NCBI GenBank assembly: GCA_930367215.1
Contig: OV884056.1
Location: 234,537,127 to 234,601,126, forward strand
Source: Pollenia angustigena
Taxonomy: Eukaryota > Arthropoda > Insecta > Diptera > Polleniidae
Reading direction: 5' to 3'
DNA: 64,000 nt
This document shows, piece after piece, positions 1 through 11,138 of this stretch. The notes beneath the pieces are model-generated. The model worked only from the letters and a program-made list of their open reading frames with translations, searched no databases and was not told where the DNA came from. The position numbers were made by a program, and so were the translations under genes. Each line of letters begins with the position of its first letter. The stretch's first letter is position 1.

Positions 1-174
1 ATTTTGTTGTCAATTCCATTAATACAAGGTGCTGTTTTGGGGTTTAAAAATTCAATAACCTTTTCGATAAGCTTTGTCTCAAATATTAGTGCTTTAGGTG
101 TTACAGAAACTACAGATGGCTACTCTACTGATAAAGCGCTTAAATTATTAGGGATAAATATATTTTTCGAATGG
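1..174 (+). CDS. Possible 3'-terminal coding fragment open to the window edge (unidentified)
   Basis: Frame 1 is open from the first base for 57 codons and stops at TAA 172-174. It reads ILLSIPLIQGAVLGFKNSIT at its start and ends with ALKLLGINIFFEW. The amino-acid mix is balanced, unlike the Lys/Asn/Phe/Ile-rich noise of the surrounding AT-rich DNA. No start codon is visible, so if real it is the last part of a longer gene, or a terminal exon, entering from the left. I do not recognise the family. It could equally be the tail of a transposable-element gene, since all the DNA to its right is repeat-derived or featureless. An open frame of this length can arise by chance here, so confidence is low. 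Confidence 0.3.
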
Positions 175-1037
175 TAAACAAACAGGTTTGCTTTGAAAAC
201 ATCACTTCTTGCCCAACTTCCATTCGAATTTTACAGGGAGGGTTTAGAGATTACCGGTCTTTAATGATGTTTAGTTGCTCGCCATAATGAATAATAGTAG
301 TTTGTGGGCTTTCATAAATTGTTTTATGCTACTTTTCCAACAATTTGGTTTTTTGATCCTCGAGTAATTTCACGGAAAGAAATTTATTTTCTAAAGTAAT
401 CAATTTCGTTTCTTTTAACAATCAGCTACAAACATATTACTGTTTTCTTACAATCATAGTATGTTGATCTTTGATTATTGTTGCCTCTAACCATATTTTT
501 TAAAGTAAATTCTCTAAGCTAAAGTTTAAATGGGCGTTACATTCCATTGTGGACTTACTTATATGTAGTCATATTTTGATTTATACGAAAATAAAAAAAA
601 AATCCCTTGAGAAATTTTTCATAAAATTTTTTTTTTTAATTTTTTGAAATATGTTTGAAATTATATTTTAAGTGAGGTAAAGTGTTTTTTTTTTATATCA
701 TCTTACTTTTTAAGATATTTGCGAAAAAGAAAGCGCTTAATTTTGGGGGAAAACGTAATTCAAATTATAGTTTACAGCAAATCTCAAAATTTTTATTAAC
801 AAAATTTACCATATTTTATATAAAGTGATCATGTTTTAGATTTTTTTTTTTTTTAGCCTAATAAACAATTTTAATTTGTTGATAAGAACTTCAATATAAA
901 TTGTATTTGAACTTACCTTTTCTATTTTTTTTTAAAGATGAGATCAGTTTTGGTAAATAATCTGCAAATACAAGAGTTAATTGTTAGAGCTAATAATTAT
1001 ACTGGCTATAATCAAATAAACAAACTTAATACACAAA
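175..1037. other. AT-rich non-coding stretch
   Basis: Long A and T runs and no credible reading frame. No terminal repeats or RNA gene were recognised. It separates the edge fragment from the first DINE-like repeat. Confidence 0.5.
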
Positions 1038-1702
1038 CAAGTAAGAAAGTATAGTCGGTCAAGCCCGACCATATGATACCCTACACCGCAATATTAAAAA
1101 ACACATCATGCTTATATGTCCATATAAATATGGATTTATCTAAGTTTATAAACTTCATTAAAATTGTTTGAAAGTTTGTGAGAGGCATAAATTGGCCCCT
1201 ACCTCACCTTGTGGTCCTATTTTTGAAAAACTGTATAGTTTTTGTGCCCATATAGAAATGGATCTATCTATGTTTTAAATTTCATTCAAATCGGTTTGAG
1301 TGGCAGAAATTGCCTCTGTCTCCCCTCGTGGTCCTATTTTCTAAAAAATGCATCCCTTGTGTGCCCATAAAGATATGGTTTGATAGTTTCTGAGAGGAAG
1401 AAATTTCCAACGATTTGGCCCATTTTCAATAGGCTTGGTCCTTGTGGCAATAAGAACCTATGTCGCAAATATTATTATCTCAATAATTGCGACCTGTACT
1501 TTGCGCATAAGATTACATGGACTGCCAGCCAGCCAGCCAGCCTGCCTGCCTGCCTGCCGGACGGGCATCGTTAGTTCGACTGAGAAAGTGATTCTTAGTC
1601 GATCGGTTTACTTTAAGTGTGGTCTAGGACCAATATTTTAAGGCGTTACACACATCATCACAAATGCATAATACCCTCTCCACTATTGCGGTGTGGGTAT
1701 AA
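1038..1702 (-). repeat. DINE-like (Helentron-derived) interspersed element, near full length
   Basis: Read on the minus strand it starts with a short imperfect inverted motif (tatacccacaccgcaatagt ...), contains a GGCA/GGCT microsatellite core (plus strand 1526-1558), and ends with the hairpin GTCGG..CCGAC followed by CTATACTTTCTTACTTG. This order of short 5' stem, simple-repeat core, hairpin and fixed 3' end is that of DINE-1/INE-1 elements of flies. A second, inverted copy of the same family lies at 44666-45380. No protein is encoded. The short frames across it are by-products of the repeat. Confidence 0.8.
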
Positions 1703-3550
1703 CAAATCAAACAAACAAAGTTTACTCACAAAAGACTTTTGAGTTTTAATGTTTTCCGATAATCACTAAGGCCCAGGACAGACGATGAAATGCAACTGCT
1801 ATGAAACTGATACTTCTAGTTATGTTCAGGTCTATTTTTTTAGACCGCACATGACACGCACATCTTATAACCGTTTTGAACTGCATTGGAAATCATGTGC
1901 ATTGAAACCGCCGCATAGTGCTTTGTCACCATAAAGTGTATAGGCAAAACAAGAGTTCTTTTCGCAGAACGTATACTGATACTTAACCCTCTAGTGCCAC
2001 ATTTTTTGTTTGCATTAATAAATCATATTAAGCTAATTTTACGGTGAGAAACATGAAGCTGCGATGCGAAAGCAATTTCGATGCGAAAGCTAAATGCCAA
2101 CTTGGTACTCTTTATCACTTTCGCAAAATTTTTTGAAAATGAGGCAAAACTGGCAATAAAAATGGAGGATGGCGCAGATTGCCAACCTAGTTGTTGGCAA
2201 CCTAGCAAATATAATTTGGAAATATTTGCTTCTTATTTTACTTTTTAAACATAGAAATAATTAATGTTTTTCTTATTGCAGTGTCGTTCTTTTATCTACA
2301 CAAAACAAGTAAATCGTTTTTATCTTCTTTTGTAGTGTTGTTATTGTTGTGTTACAATAAACTTTTACAAACAGACGCGTGTACACATTTATGGGTTTTC
2401 GAAAGTTATCCCCTTTTGGCTTGACTTAATAACTTCTTAGTAAAACTTTTCTTACTTTGCTTATGAATTACGACTCATACCAAAAGAAAGTAGAAAAAAA
2501 AATAAAATTTAGTACAAGTTTTTTCTTTCTGTGTTACTGTGCAGTTATATAACATTTTGTTTGCATCCTAAAATTATCTAAATTGAATAATAATTTATGG
2601 AAATTTGTTTGAAATTGAAGGTGCGATTATCAAACGGACGGATGTAGTTGGAAAGTATCTGTTGAACGCACATTCAACAATTTCTAATTAATGGTTCAAT
2701 AACTATTCAAATACAGTTTTAGTTTAGTTAGAAAACTCTTAAATATTATACAGACACTTGCTTAATAACAGTTAATTAATGTTGTACTTAAAGTGAACTG
2801 AACCGAACTAAACTGAACGTTTAAATAATTGTCTAAAATGTATGCTGAAGAATTATAAGAAAAAAAGGAAGGAGAAAAAATCAAACTAGAAAAAGGGTAT
2901 TAAAATTAATGTGCAAATTGTTAAATGAGCTGAATGATAATTTATTAAATATTTCAACAATTTTCATAACTAACTCTGCGAACATAATGTACCTGCTATA
3001 AAAGCAAACTAGAAAATGAGTTTGAAAATTGTGAGTAGAAAATTGAAATTTTTATTAAATATCACGTCTTAATAATCTTGTTTGCCAACAGCGCTTTTCA
3101 TTCTTCAGTTCAACATAATACGAAATATTTTTGCACATCATAATAAAACTTAAAACCAAATGTTTCGCAAATATTATTTGTAGCTATTTGGTGAAGATGT
3201 TTACACTTGCAGAGATTTTTTAGAATGTGCAGCAGCAAGTAGCATCAACATCACAATCATCATCTGACAAACAATATAAATAAATAATTCAAAAAATATC
3301 GATTCTTACAGCTGCCATCAATAAAACTTTATTACAGTTATAAACAAATAAAAATGATTGTTTGTTTTTTATTGCAATTCAAGACGTGCAAATGATGCTT
3401 TGGCTTTAAAATAAAATAAACAGAAAAATGGTGGGCAAAAAATTCAAAGTTCTTAGGGAAACACGCTGTGTGAACGAACATTTTGCTAATGAAAAATGTT
3501 CAAGAAACATTTTGGAACAAAGCTGGCCGTTTAAATATTTTATATAAAAA
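1703..3550. other. AT-rich non-coding stretch
   Basis: No coding region, tRNA or paired terminal repeats were found. Frames seen on either strand are short and low-complexity. Confidence 0.45.
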
Positions 3551-3612
3551 CAAGTAAGAAAGTATGTTCGGTCAAGCCTGACCATTTGATACCCTACACT
3601 TCGGTTTTATTA
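3551..3612 (-). repeat. 3'-terminal fragment of the DINE-like family
   Basis: On the plus strand it reads caagtaagaaagtatgttcg followed by the gtcaagcctgacc hairpin and tgataccctacac. This matches the terminus of the copy at 1038-1702. The rest of the element is missing or too diverged to follow. Confidence 0.7.
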
Positions 3613-3847
3613 TCAAAAATAATTGAGGCGATATAAATACAAATTCATCCCACTTACCAATAGATTCAATGGACTTTGGCTATATTTTTTATGTCTTAAA
3701 AGTTTATTAGAAAAAATGTTTAATTGTTCTCCGACAGCTCTTAAGTTTTTTAGATTTATGGCCTGTTCATCGATTTCGAACCAAGACTTCGTTCGCTTAA
3801 CTTACATGTAAAAAGAAAACCATATTTAAAAATTAAACAAAAATTAA

Positions 3848-3985
3848 CAGCCAGGCACACGATGTCACACGTTAACGTTAGCATAGAAAATTACATTTAA
3901 AACAAAAACAAATTTTAGAAATTGTTTTTGTTTTAAATGTAATTTTCTATGCGAACGTTAACGTGTGACATCGTGGGCCTGGCTG
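3848..3985. repeat. Near-perfect palindromic MITE (138 bp)
   Basis: Two arms of about 63 bp (3848-3911 and 3922-3985) are almost exact reverse complements. The ends are CAGCCAGGC and GCCTGGCTG, with a loop of about 10 bases. Only two or three positions break the symmetry. The CAG..CTG termini resemble hAT ends, but no clear 8-bp flanking duplication is left. Confidence 0.8.
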
Positions 3986-4740
3986 TAAATGTTAATTAAG
4001 AAAACGAAGTCTTCGTTCAGAAAAGGATAAATATTTTGCTCCAAATGTAACCCGTTAGTACAGCTCAATTTTAGCTCTATTATAAAAATAATTGAACCAG
4101 TTACAAAAATCTGTGTTTCAGCCGACATTTATGAGTCACAATGAGAAACTTACCGTTTGTTAAATGGAAAGTTGTATTTGACGTAAAAAAATTCAATACT
4201 TTAACCTTATTTTTAACCAAAGATTATTAATAACAAGATTCCGCCAAGTTGTTTCGTGTACCAATAAATAATATAATGTAATGTAATGTAATTTTTTAAG
4301 TCATGGAAAAATAACCATATACGAACAACTCTACGTGATAAAAGACACAAAGTCATGAACTTTTTTTTATGGGCCCCCTAAGATTTGGGGCCTCGGTGTA
4401 ATTTTTGCAAAAAAAAAAGTGATTATTTTCTCATTTAAAATGTGTAATGCTGTGTAAATAAGTAAGAAAAAATCAGAGCAAGTTAAACTCTCTTTTTGGT
4501 TTAAAATGTGTTTAAAACAACTATTCTATAAATCAATTAACATATAAACCATCTTTAAACGCATAAAATTGGGCGTTTTAACTACCAATATAGACCATAT
4601 GAGTTTGATAAGATTTATCGTAGTGTTGCCACATGTTATTATTTTAACAACATGTAATATATGGGACACTGATTTATAGTTGTTGAGTTAAACTACATAA
4701 AAATTTTTATGTTCAACTAAACCAGCCTTTAAACCATCAG
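3986..4740. other. Non-coding stretch left of the element nest
   Basis: It holds a short aatgtaatgtaatgta tandem tract near 4275 and otherwise low-complexity AT-rich sequence. No gene was recognised. Confidence 0.45.
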
Positions 4741-5429
4741 TGAATTGTTAGTCATAAGAGTAATAAAAAACTTACTTAAAAAGAACTTACTTTGCCAACT
4801 TCGGGTAGTTTGCATTGCAGAACAGGGCTGTCAGACTTGGGGATTTAATGCAAGCAAAAAGGACAAAGAAAGTAATTTGGGGCTTGGGGATTTTTTGGGG
4901 GATAAAAAAACAAATACGGGGATTTTTTTGGGATTTTACACATTTTCGTATTTTACCTTTTTTATTATTTACGCTTATTTTTCTTTGTTTCGTATACAAA
5001 ATGTAAAAAAAGTAGCAAAGCTTTTATCTTACTCTTATCAACAACGAATACGGTGTAACGTGTCCTAATCAGAATAACCATTTTTGTTAAAGGTACTTTA
5101 TAAACTTATGTTATTATTCTTAAGTGAATGTTTTTAAAATTAAGAATTTAAAAAAGAGAATCTAAAACCGTTGACAACACATACAATTCTTGATTTTGTA
5201 GAGACAATTTTAAAGCAAATATGTATGACTTCTCCAAAAATAAGTATATATGAAAGGCAATTCAATCAATTTTGGGAAAAAGAATGCATCGAAGTATTAA
5301 ATAAATGAGGGATATAATATTAGGGATGCCAAACGGGAAATCCCGAAATCGAGGGATTTTTCGGTATTGACAAATCCCGAATCCCGGGATTTATTTTTAT
5401 TTAACCCGGGATTTTTCGGGATTTTTAAA

Positions 5430-8400
5430 ATATCAACCCTTGTGTGCAAAAATGTTCGTTTTTATTGAATTTTTATACTCTATACATTAAAATATCATTA
5501 AAATTTAGTAAATTTATTACATATATCAATAATTTTGATGTATTTTTTCTTTTTGAAACCCATGTTACAGCTGATAGACAGCACTTGTTTTCGTCATATT
5601 TTAATAATTATTGTTTATATTGGATTGCAGCTACGAAAACGCATAGAGCTGGTCGTGCTAGTGGTGGCTGTTTATATGGTTTCAAAAAAAATCTTAAAAA
5701 TACTTATGCTTTTAAATTTTTAAACATCTCCAATAATACGGTATTAAGCGCTAAATTTGAAGGTAATGTGTTTTACTTTATCCCAAGTTATTTAAACTGC
5801 ACTAAATGGAATAATGATTTCGAAAAATTTGAAGAATTTGTACAGGAACTTGATCCTTCAAATTTTTGTATTGTTGGTGATCTAAATGCGAGAATTGCAA
5901 ATGAACAAGTTTTAGATGGTAACTTTTTGAAAGATTTACCACATATTAATAAAGCTAGATCTTCAAAAGACAAAGAACTTAATGCACAGGGCAGAAAATT
6001 GATGAATCTTATTGAAAATGTCGGTGGGATTGTACTTAATGGTAGAACTGGTAACGATGCTGTAGGGGAATTCAGCTTTTGTGGGGTTATGGGTAGCTCT
6101 GTGATTGATTATTGTATTTGTTCACTTAACTTTCTACAATATGTTGATGATTTCTGTATTGCATCCAAGCCTTTTTCTGACCACATGCCACTATGCTTAA
6201 AAATTAAATCATCGTGCCGTGTTGTTAATTCCAATGAAAATAATACAATTCAAAGACTGCGTTGGAACAGTAAATTGTCTGATAAATACAAGGAAAATCT
6301 TTCATTACTTGCTAGCTATGTTGATCTACAGTCTAATGAAACGGTTGATGAAATGGTTGTGCATCTATGTAACAAAATAAAGTTGGCTTATGTAACTAAG
6401 GTAAACAAACGTTTTTTTGAACCCAAGCAGAAATGGTTTGATTGGAAATGTGCTCGTGCTAGGAAACTTATGCTAAAGAAGCTATATCTTTATAGGAAAA
6501 AGCACAGTTCGGTAAACAAATCTCGATATTTTGCATCTAGAGCTTGCTATCTTAACATATGTAATAAAAAGAAAATAGATTTGTATAATAAAAATATTGA
6601 CCAATTAAACAAGGTGAAATGTAGCAGTGAATGGTGGAAGCTATCCAACTCTATGAAATCGCGTTCATATTCTGTTAAAGGTTCACTAAATTCCGACGAT
6701 TTTCGTTCTCACTTTAGTTCGTTACTGCAGGCAGATGTTGATTCCCAGACTATCAGCTGGTCAATGCCATATTTTATTGATCCGATCCTAGACTCACCCA
6801 TGGAAATGTGTGAACTTTTTTTCGTTTTAAAATCACTTAAGGATAATAAATCTCCTGGTCAAGATGGTATCGGTTATGAATTTTATAAAAATGCTCCTAA
6901 TTCTTTTATTAATGAAATGTTATCTGTCTTTAACAAAATTTTCCTATATGAACAAATTCCATCCAGCTTCCGAAAATCTATACTGATACCACTTTTCAAA
7001 AAGGGTGATCCCAATCTCCCATCAAACTATCGAGGGTTATCGCTGATTAATACCTCATGCAAAATATTTAATACCATTATACTGAATCGTTTAACGGAAT
7101 GGATAGATCGTAACATGATTCTTAATGAATTTCAAGCCGGATTTAGAAAGAATTATTCAACCGTTGACAACATTTTTAACCTCGTTAATATTGTGTATTT
7201 AAACAAAGTAAGCAATAAAAACACATATGCTTTCTTTGTTGACTTTTCGTGCGCATTTGATACGATTCCTCGTAATAGTTTATTTTACAAGCTCTCATGC
7301 CTTGGTATGTCGTCGAAAATAATAAGAATTTTACAGCACTTGTATGAAAATACGGAAAGTTGTATTTGGGATGGAAACTCTTATTCTGATCCATTTGCAG
7401 TTGAAATAGGTGTAAAGCAAGGTTGTATATTAAGCCCTCTATTATTCTCATTATATGTTAATGATTTGGCAGATGAGTTACCCGGGGGTGTAAATGTTGC
7501 GGACGTTAATGTTAAAATACTGCTCTATGCCGACGACCTTGTTATATTATCGGATACTCCAACAGAATTGCAAAAAATGATTGATTGTTTATACAATTAT
7601 TGTTCAACGTGGTCCTTGAAAGCTAATCTAGATAAATCTAAAATAGTGGTATTTCGTTCCGGTACTAGAATTTCTTCAAATTTAAACTGGGTTTTTGGTG
7701 GTGATAATATTGAGATTGTAAACAGTTATAAATATCTTGGTGTAGACATTACATATAATCTCTCCTTTAGAAAACACTTGAACAATAAATTAGCAGCCTC
7801 AAAACTGGCTATAAACTCTACTTGGTCCAAATACATAAACAATCCGCAAATCTCACAGAATAATAAGCTTAAAATATTTCAGGCAGCATCCAGATCTATC
7901 ATGTTATATGCAGCGCAAGTGTGGGGATATGTGAAATTTGATGAGGTTGAAAAACTATTTAGATTTTTTATTAAAAAAATGTTGTCTCTACCTTCCGCTA
8001 CACCAAATTACATTTTGTATATAGAAACAAACCTAGAGTCTCTATACGTATCTACCTTAAGACTTCACCTAGACTATATTAATAAAGTATTAAGTATGAA
8101 TCCTCACAGATTACCTCGTATTTTGGCATTAAAAATTATAGAACAAAATATTTGTTGGGCTAAAGAGTGGGAAAATCTTTGTCAACATATACAGTTTACC
8201 CCTGATAACTCTATATCTCCTCTAAGTAAACAGTGGAAACCTATATTGGTCCAACTCAAACTCAAGGAACGTAATGATTACATAGAAAATGCAAAAAGTT
8301 CACAGTTTCATGATCTTTATTCTATACTGGATTACAATGTTTCATCATTATATACTAATTCAAATTTTTCTCCACGTGCAGTCAGTTTAATAATAAGGGC

Positions 8401-8905
8401 TAGAGGTGGCTTGTTAGATTTGAACGCAAGGTCTTTCAAAAATAACACTGTTGGTATTTGTACAATGTGCAATTTAGATGCGTCGGAAAATACCTTCCAC
8501 TTTATTGGTGTTTGCCCATTGTACAAAGAATTTAGAATACAATATTTTGGTAAAACCATACTAAATTTGAGTGAAGTTATATGTATACTAAATGGCTTAA
8601 ACTTTTTCTCCCTATATAAATATATAGAAGTTTGTTTAAAATATAGAAGATTTATTTTAAATGAATTTGTTTCTTAATTTTACATGAAAATATTAACTTA
8701 TAATTATAATCCTGTTATTTTTAGTAAAAATTATATAAAATCAATATTTTGTAAATAAATTTTACTTTCCTAGAATTGTGCCAATCTGGCTTACAACAAA
8801 ATGTTATGCCAAATATAGATTTAGATATTAAACATATTGTAAATGAATTAAATATGTACATACAAAAATCTATTAATAAATAATAATAAATAATAATAAA
8901 TAATA
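5430..8905 (+). mobile_element. Non-LTR retrotransposon inserted in the inner hAT-like element
   Basis: It consists of one long endonuclease/reverse-transcriptase frame, a short AT-rich 3' region, and a tail of taataaataa-type repeats near 8870-8905. Such simple-repeat tails mark non-LTR 3' ends. The 5' side abuts the hAT sub-terminal repeats within about 20 bp of the first Met. There is therefore no room for a 5' UTR or ORF1, and the copy is probably 5'-truncated. A target-site duplication could not be fixed, so both limits are approximate. Confidence 0.75.
5444..8677 (+). CDS. Non-LTR retrotransposon endonuclease / reverse transcriptase (1077 aa, uninterrupted)
   Basis: The frame has no stop or frameshift. 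Residues 1-250 are an APE-type endonuclease. Visible motifs are FETH with Glu at 38, GDLNAR at 145-150, IDY at 221-223 and SDH at 245-247. The first motif, which carries the catalytic Asn, is unclear, and the N-terminus looks trimmed. The reverse transcriptase spans about 465-800, with KSPGQDG, NYRGLSL, FVDFSCAFDT (598-607), GVKQGCILSPLL and the catalytic YADD at 695-698. A C-terminal knuckle C-X2-C-X9-H-X4-C occupies 1006-1024. The enzyme would nick target DNA and prime cDNA synthesis on its own RNA. I cannot assign the clade. A frame this long without lesions, among decayed neighbours, points to a young insertion. Confidence 0.92.
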   Translation: MQKCSFLLNFYTLYIKISLKFSKFITYINNFDVFFLFETHVTADRQHLFSSYFNNYCLYWIAATKTHRAGRASGGCLYGFKKNLKNTYAFKFLNISNNTVLSAKFEGNVFYFIPSYLNCTKWNNDFEKFEEFVQELDPSNFCIVGDLNARIANEQVLDGNFLKDLPHINKARSSKDKELNAQGRKLMNLIENVGGIVLNGRTGNDAVGEFSFCGVMGSSVIDYCICSLNFLQYVDDFCIASKPFSDHMPLCLKIKSSCRVVNSNENNTIQRLRWNSKLSDKYKENLSLLASYVDLQSNETVDEMVVHLCNKIKLAYVTKVNKRFFEPKQKWFDWKCARARKLMLKKLYLYRKKHSSVNKSRYFASRACYLNICNKKKIDLYNKNIDQLNKVKCSSEWWKLSNSMKSRSYSVKGSLNSDDFRSHFSSLLQADVDSQTISWSMPYFIDPILDSPMEMCELFFVLKSLKDNKSPGQDGIGYEFYKNAPNSFINEMLSVFNKIFLYEQIPSSFRKSILIPLFKKGDPNLPSNYRGLSLINTSCKIFNTIILNRLTEWIDRNMILNEFQAGFRKNYSTVDNIFNLVNIVYLNKVSNKNTYAFFVDFSCAFDTIPRNSLFYKLSCLGMSSKIIRILQHLYENTESCIWDGNSYSDPFAVEIGVKQGCILSPLLFSLYVNDLADELPGGVNVADVNVKILLYADDLVILSDTPTELQKMIDCLYNYCSTWSLKANLDKSKIVVFRSGTRISSNLNWVFGGDNIEIVNSYKYLGVDITYNLSFRKHLNNKLAASKLAINSTWSKYINNPQISQNNKLKIFQAASRSIMLYAAQVWGYVKFDEVEKLFRFFIKKMLSLPSATPNYILYIETNLESLYVSTLRLHLDYINKVLSMNPHRLPRILALKIIEQNICWAKEWENLCQHIQFTPDNSISPLSKQWKPILVQLKLKERNDYIENAKSSQFHDLYSILDYNVSSLYTNSNFSPRAVSLIIRARGGLLDLNARSFKNNTVGICTMCNLDASENTFHFIGVCPLYKEFRIQYFGKTILNLSEVICILNGLNFFSLYKYIEVCLKYRRFILNEFVS

Positions 8906-9220
8906 CTCTATACAAAAAAAAAATATTAAAATTGTTAAAGCTAAGGCACGAGCTCTATGTTTGCATTTGTCCTTGAAGTTTTTCTGAAACGGTCAGCAAG
9001 AAAAAGAAAGACAAAAAAAAATGAAAAAACAAAAACAAAAACAAAATATGTACTTTGAACTTCAAGAAGAATTCTTGACAAAAGTACGAAAAAAAAAAAA
9101 CAGAGGTAAAGGAAGAACATGTAAAATAAATTAAAATAGATAATCATTCAAAGCAAATTTCGATCTACCAAAGGTTAAATACAATTTGGTTTAAGGATTG
9201 ATGTTTGACTAATGACGTCA

Positions 9221-9340
9221 GCAGTCGTCGATGGCTGCGAGTGTTAAACGGCAAGCCCTCTGAGGAGATTGAGTGGTTGCAATCGAAACATGTCAGGGTA
9301 ACCTGTCCGTAAAAACGCCTGGGTTCGAGCCCAGATTGAG
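9221..9340 (+). repeat. tRNA-Ser-like unit (SINE head or tRNA pseudogene)
   Basis: It begins GCAGTCGT, then has an A-box-like TGGCTGCGAGTGTTAAACGG, and ends with a B box inside CTGGGTTCGAGCCCAG. The order and spacing recall a serine tRNA with its long variable arm. The anticodon region does not fold cleanly and about 20 extra bases are present. It is therefore not a working tRNA. It may be the head of a tRNA-derived SINE. It lies within the inner hAT-like element. Confidence 0.5.
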
Positions 9341-10007
9341 TCAAGAATGAAAAATTATCAGTAAATTTTAATTAATTTTCATGTTGTAAAATTCCTTTCT
9401 TCATAAAAATAATTTAATGAAAATTAAATTTGATGAACTTAAGCCTTATTAAAAATATTAAAAATTTGGATTAAAAACCATAAATAGTTCAACAAAATAA
9501 CCACAATACTAATTAATATTAAAAATTATATTTCAGTTGTACATTTTATTTTTATTAATCTTATTTTTCTTTTTGAAAAATATATGCTTTGTATATAATA
9601 CCTTTTGAAAATTCATAAATAAATAAAAAAAAGTGTTGTTTATCTAAAAAAAAAAATCCCGAAAAATTCCGAAATTCCGGGATCGCCGAATCCCGGGCTT
9701 TTTTAAAATCAATCCCGATTGGCATCCCTAATAAGTATGTATGCTTGAAATTTTTATAAATTGGCTTATTCGTCTTCAAAAACAGACAATTGTTCTGCTT
9801 GTAATTCCTCACTAAAATCGCATAAAAAGAATTTAAAAAAGATTCTTATTTGGGGATTTCTTTTTGTTTTAAAAAAAATTTAAATGTGGTCAGAAAAAAA
9901 ACACAAAAAAATATTTACTTTTTAAGGTTTTGTTTTTTAATTTGGTAATTTTTGGGGATTTTATTTTTATTTTTTGGGAACAAGGAAAAAAGTACCTGAC
10001 AGGCTTG

Positions 10008-10557
10008 CAATGCGAAATAGCCTCAACACGACTAGGAAGCCGGTTCAATCCATTTTCGTAACCAAGTAACCAAAGAATTCAAAATTTGCGGTAAGACCAA
10101 ATTGACGCAGTCGTTCAAATAAAATTTTAATATGTTTATGATGTTTTTGCTCATCACTTGATGCAATTAATATGTCATCAATATAAACGTAAACGAAATC
10201 CAACTCTATTGTTACCTCATGCATAAAGCGTTTGAAAGTTTGCCCAGCATTGCACAAATCAAATGTCATCCTAAGAAACTCAAAGTTGCCTATTGGTGTT
10301 GTAATTGTTGTCTATTTAATATCGTCTTCCGCGGCACGGATGTGATGATATGCTTTTAGTAAATCCACCTTGCTAAATATCTTCTTACCATCCAAAAAAA
10401 TTCCAAAGTCATGAATGTGTGAAACTGCATAGTAATCAGTACCGCAATTCTTTAACTTTTTGAATTTAACTAACGATATCGTTAGTAAAAAATTTATATT
10501 TACAACAAAACATGAATGAAAACATTGGGATCCACTGCTTGATCCACTATAGCGCAA
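10008..10557 (-). pseudogene. Ty3/gypsy reverse-transcriptase remnant (palm region)
   Basis: Minus-strand pieces read KIFSKVDLLKAYHHI (10557-10312) and then FVYVYIDDILIAS (10269-10045). The second holds the catalytic Y-I-D-D box with the following LFERLRQFGL and FFGYLVTK stretches typical of Ty3/gypsy polymerases. The pieces are in different frames, and an internal deletion removes residues before FFGYLVTK. The copy is cut at 10007 by the outer hAT-like element. It belongs to one gag-pol copy with the fragments at 11139-11560 and 11860-12306, and RNase H and integrase are not seen in this segment. It is a dead copy, many frames from function. Confidence 0.8.
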
Positions 10558-10679
10558 AATTCTGCTGCCTATTCAAAATGGTGAGAAGCGGTTCTTTATT
10601 TTTCATGGCCCACATGCAAACTTCTTTCCGGAAAAGGATTTTTGTGTTCATTAACGATCTTGTTTTATAGTCATATGTG

Positions 10680-10890
10680 TTTAATTCGGTCCAGAAAATG
10701 TTTGGTTATAAAAACAAATTTTATTACAATCGGTGCATATTTGACCACGGCTCCCATACGAATAAACTTATTAGATAATATTTGGGACAAAAATCTTAAC
10801 CTTCAACATACGCCTTATCGCGAAAACATGATCGCTCAAATTCTGTAATGTAGTGTCGCGCCTGATCGACTATTCTTTCTTACTTTTTTT
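10680..10890 (+). repeat. DINE-like element fragment inserted in the gypsy copy
   Basis: It contains the inverted form of the 'tatgggagcc..ggtcaaat' segment also found near 14385. It ends with cctgatcgactattctttct followed by tacttttttt, the family's 3' end. Together with flanking bases it separates two reverse-transcriptase pieces of the gypsy copy. It therefore inserted after that copy. Confidence 0.65.
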
Positions 10891-11138
10891 GTGTTAAAAA
10901 TTGGCTTCTTTACTCGATATTTTATATCTGCTAGCAGTACATTTATTATCGTAACAAGAACTTTTTTGCGTCGTTATCTACCGACATTGTTTCCCGATGA
11001 AAATTGCTAAAATTTCATTACAGAATAGCTCTTAATGACAATTATCGTAAGCTAACGAATTTTAACTACTTAACGATAATTTTTTATCGTTAAAAAGTTA
11101 CAGAATTTCAGTATAGGTAGAGTAAGTGCATTAAGATT

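Larger units (their letters stand above)
5321..9730. mobile_element. Inner hAT-like TIR element with 'cccgggattt' sub-terminal repeats
   Basis: The left end TAGGGATGCCAAACGGGA and the inverted right end TAGGGATGCCAATCGGGA are almost identical. About 100 bp of each end is packed with tcccgggattt-type motifs in opposite orientation. TAGGG fits the hAT YARNG rule. The flanks tataatat and ataagtat may be an 8-bp duplication with one indel, but this is weak. It encodes nothing itself. Its interior carries a non-LTR retrotransposon and a tRNA-like unit. Confidence 0.7.
4823..10007. mobile_element. Outer hAT-like TIR element carrying nested insertions
   Basis: The left end CAGGGCTGTCAGACTT and the reverse complement of the right end, CAAGCCTGTCAGGTACTT, match at 10 of the first 12 bases. 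They fit the YARNG terminus of hAT elements. Both sub-terminal regions hold scattered 'ggggattt' motifs. The flanks are TTGCAGAA and CAATGCGA, so the 8-bp duplication is at best strongly decayed. No transposase is present. The interior is taken up by the second TIR element at 5321-9730. The target appears to be the gypsy copy, whose reverse-transcriptase region stops at 10008 and seems to resume leftward (NANYPKLAK on the minus strand of 4787-4817). Confidence 0.6.

Noticed and set aside
1526..1558. GGCA/GGCT tandem tract as a short CRISPR-like or independent microsatellite locus
   Set aside because: The same tract recurs at the same place in the DINE-like copy at 44666-45380, so it is the element's core repeat.
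4745..5068. 107-codon plus-strand frame
   Set aside because: It crosses the outer hAT-like terminus and its ggggattt repeats, so the reading frame is an artefact.
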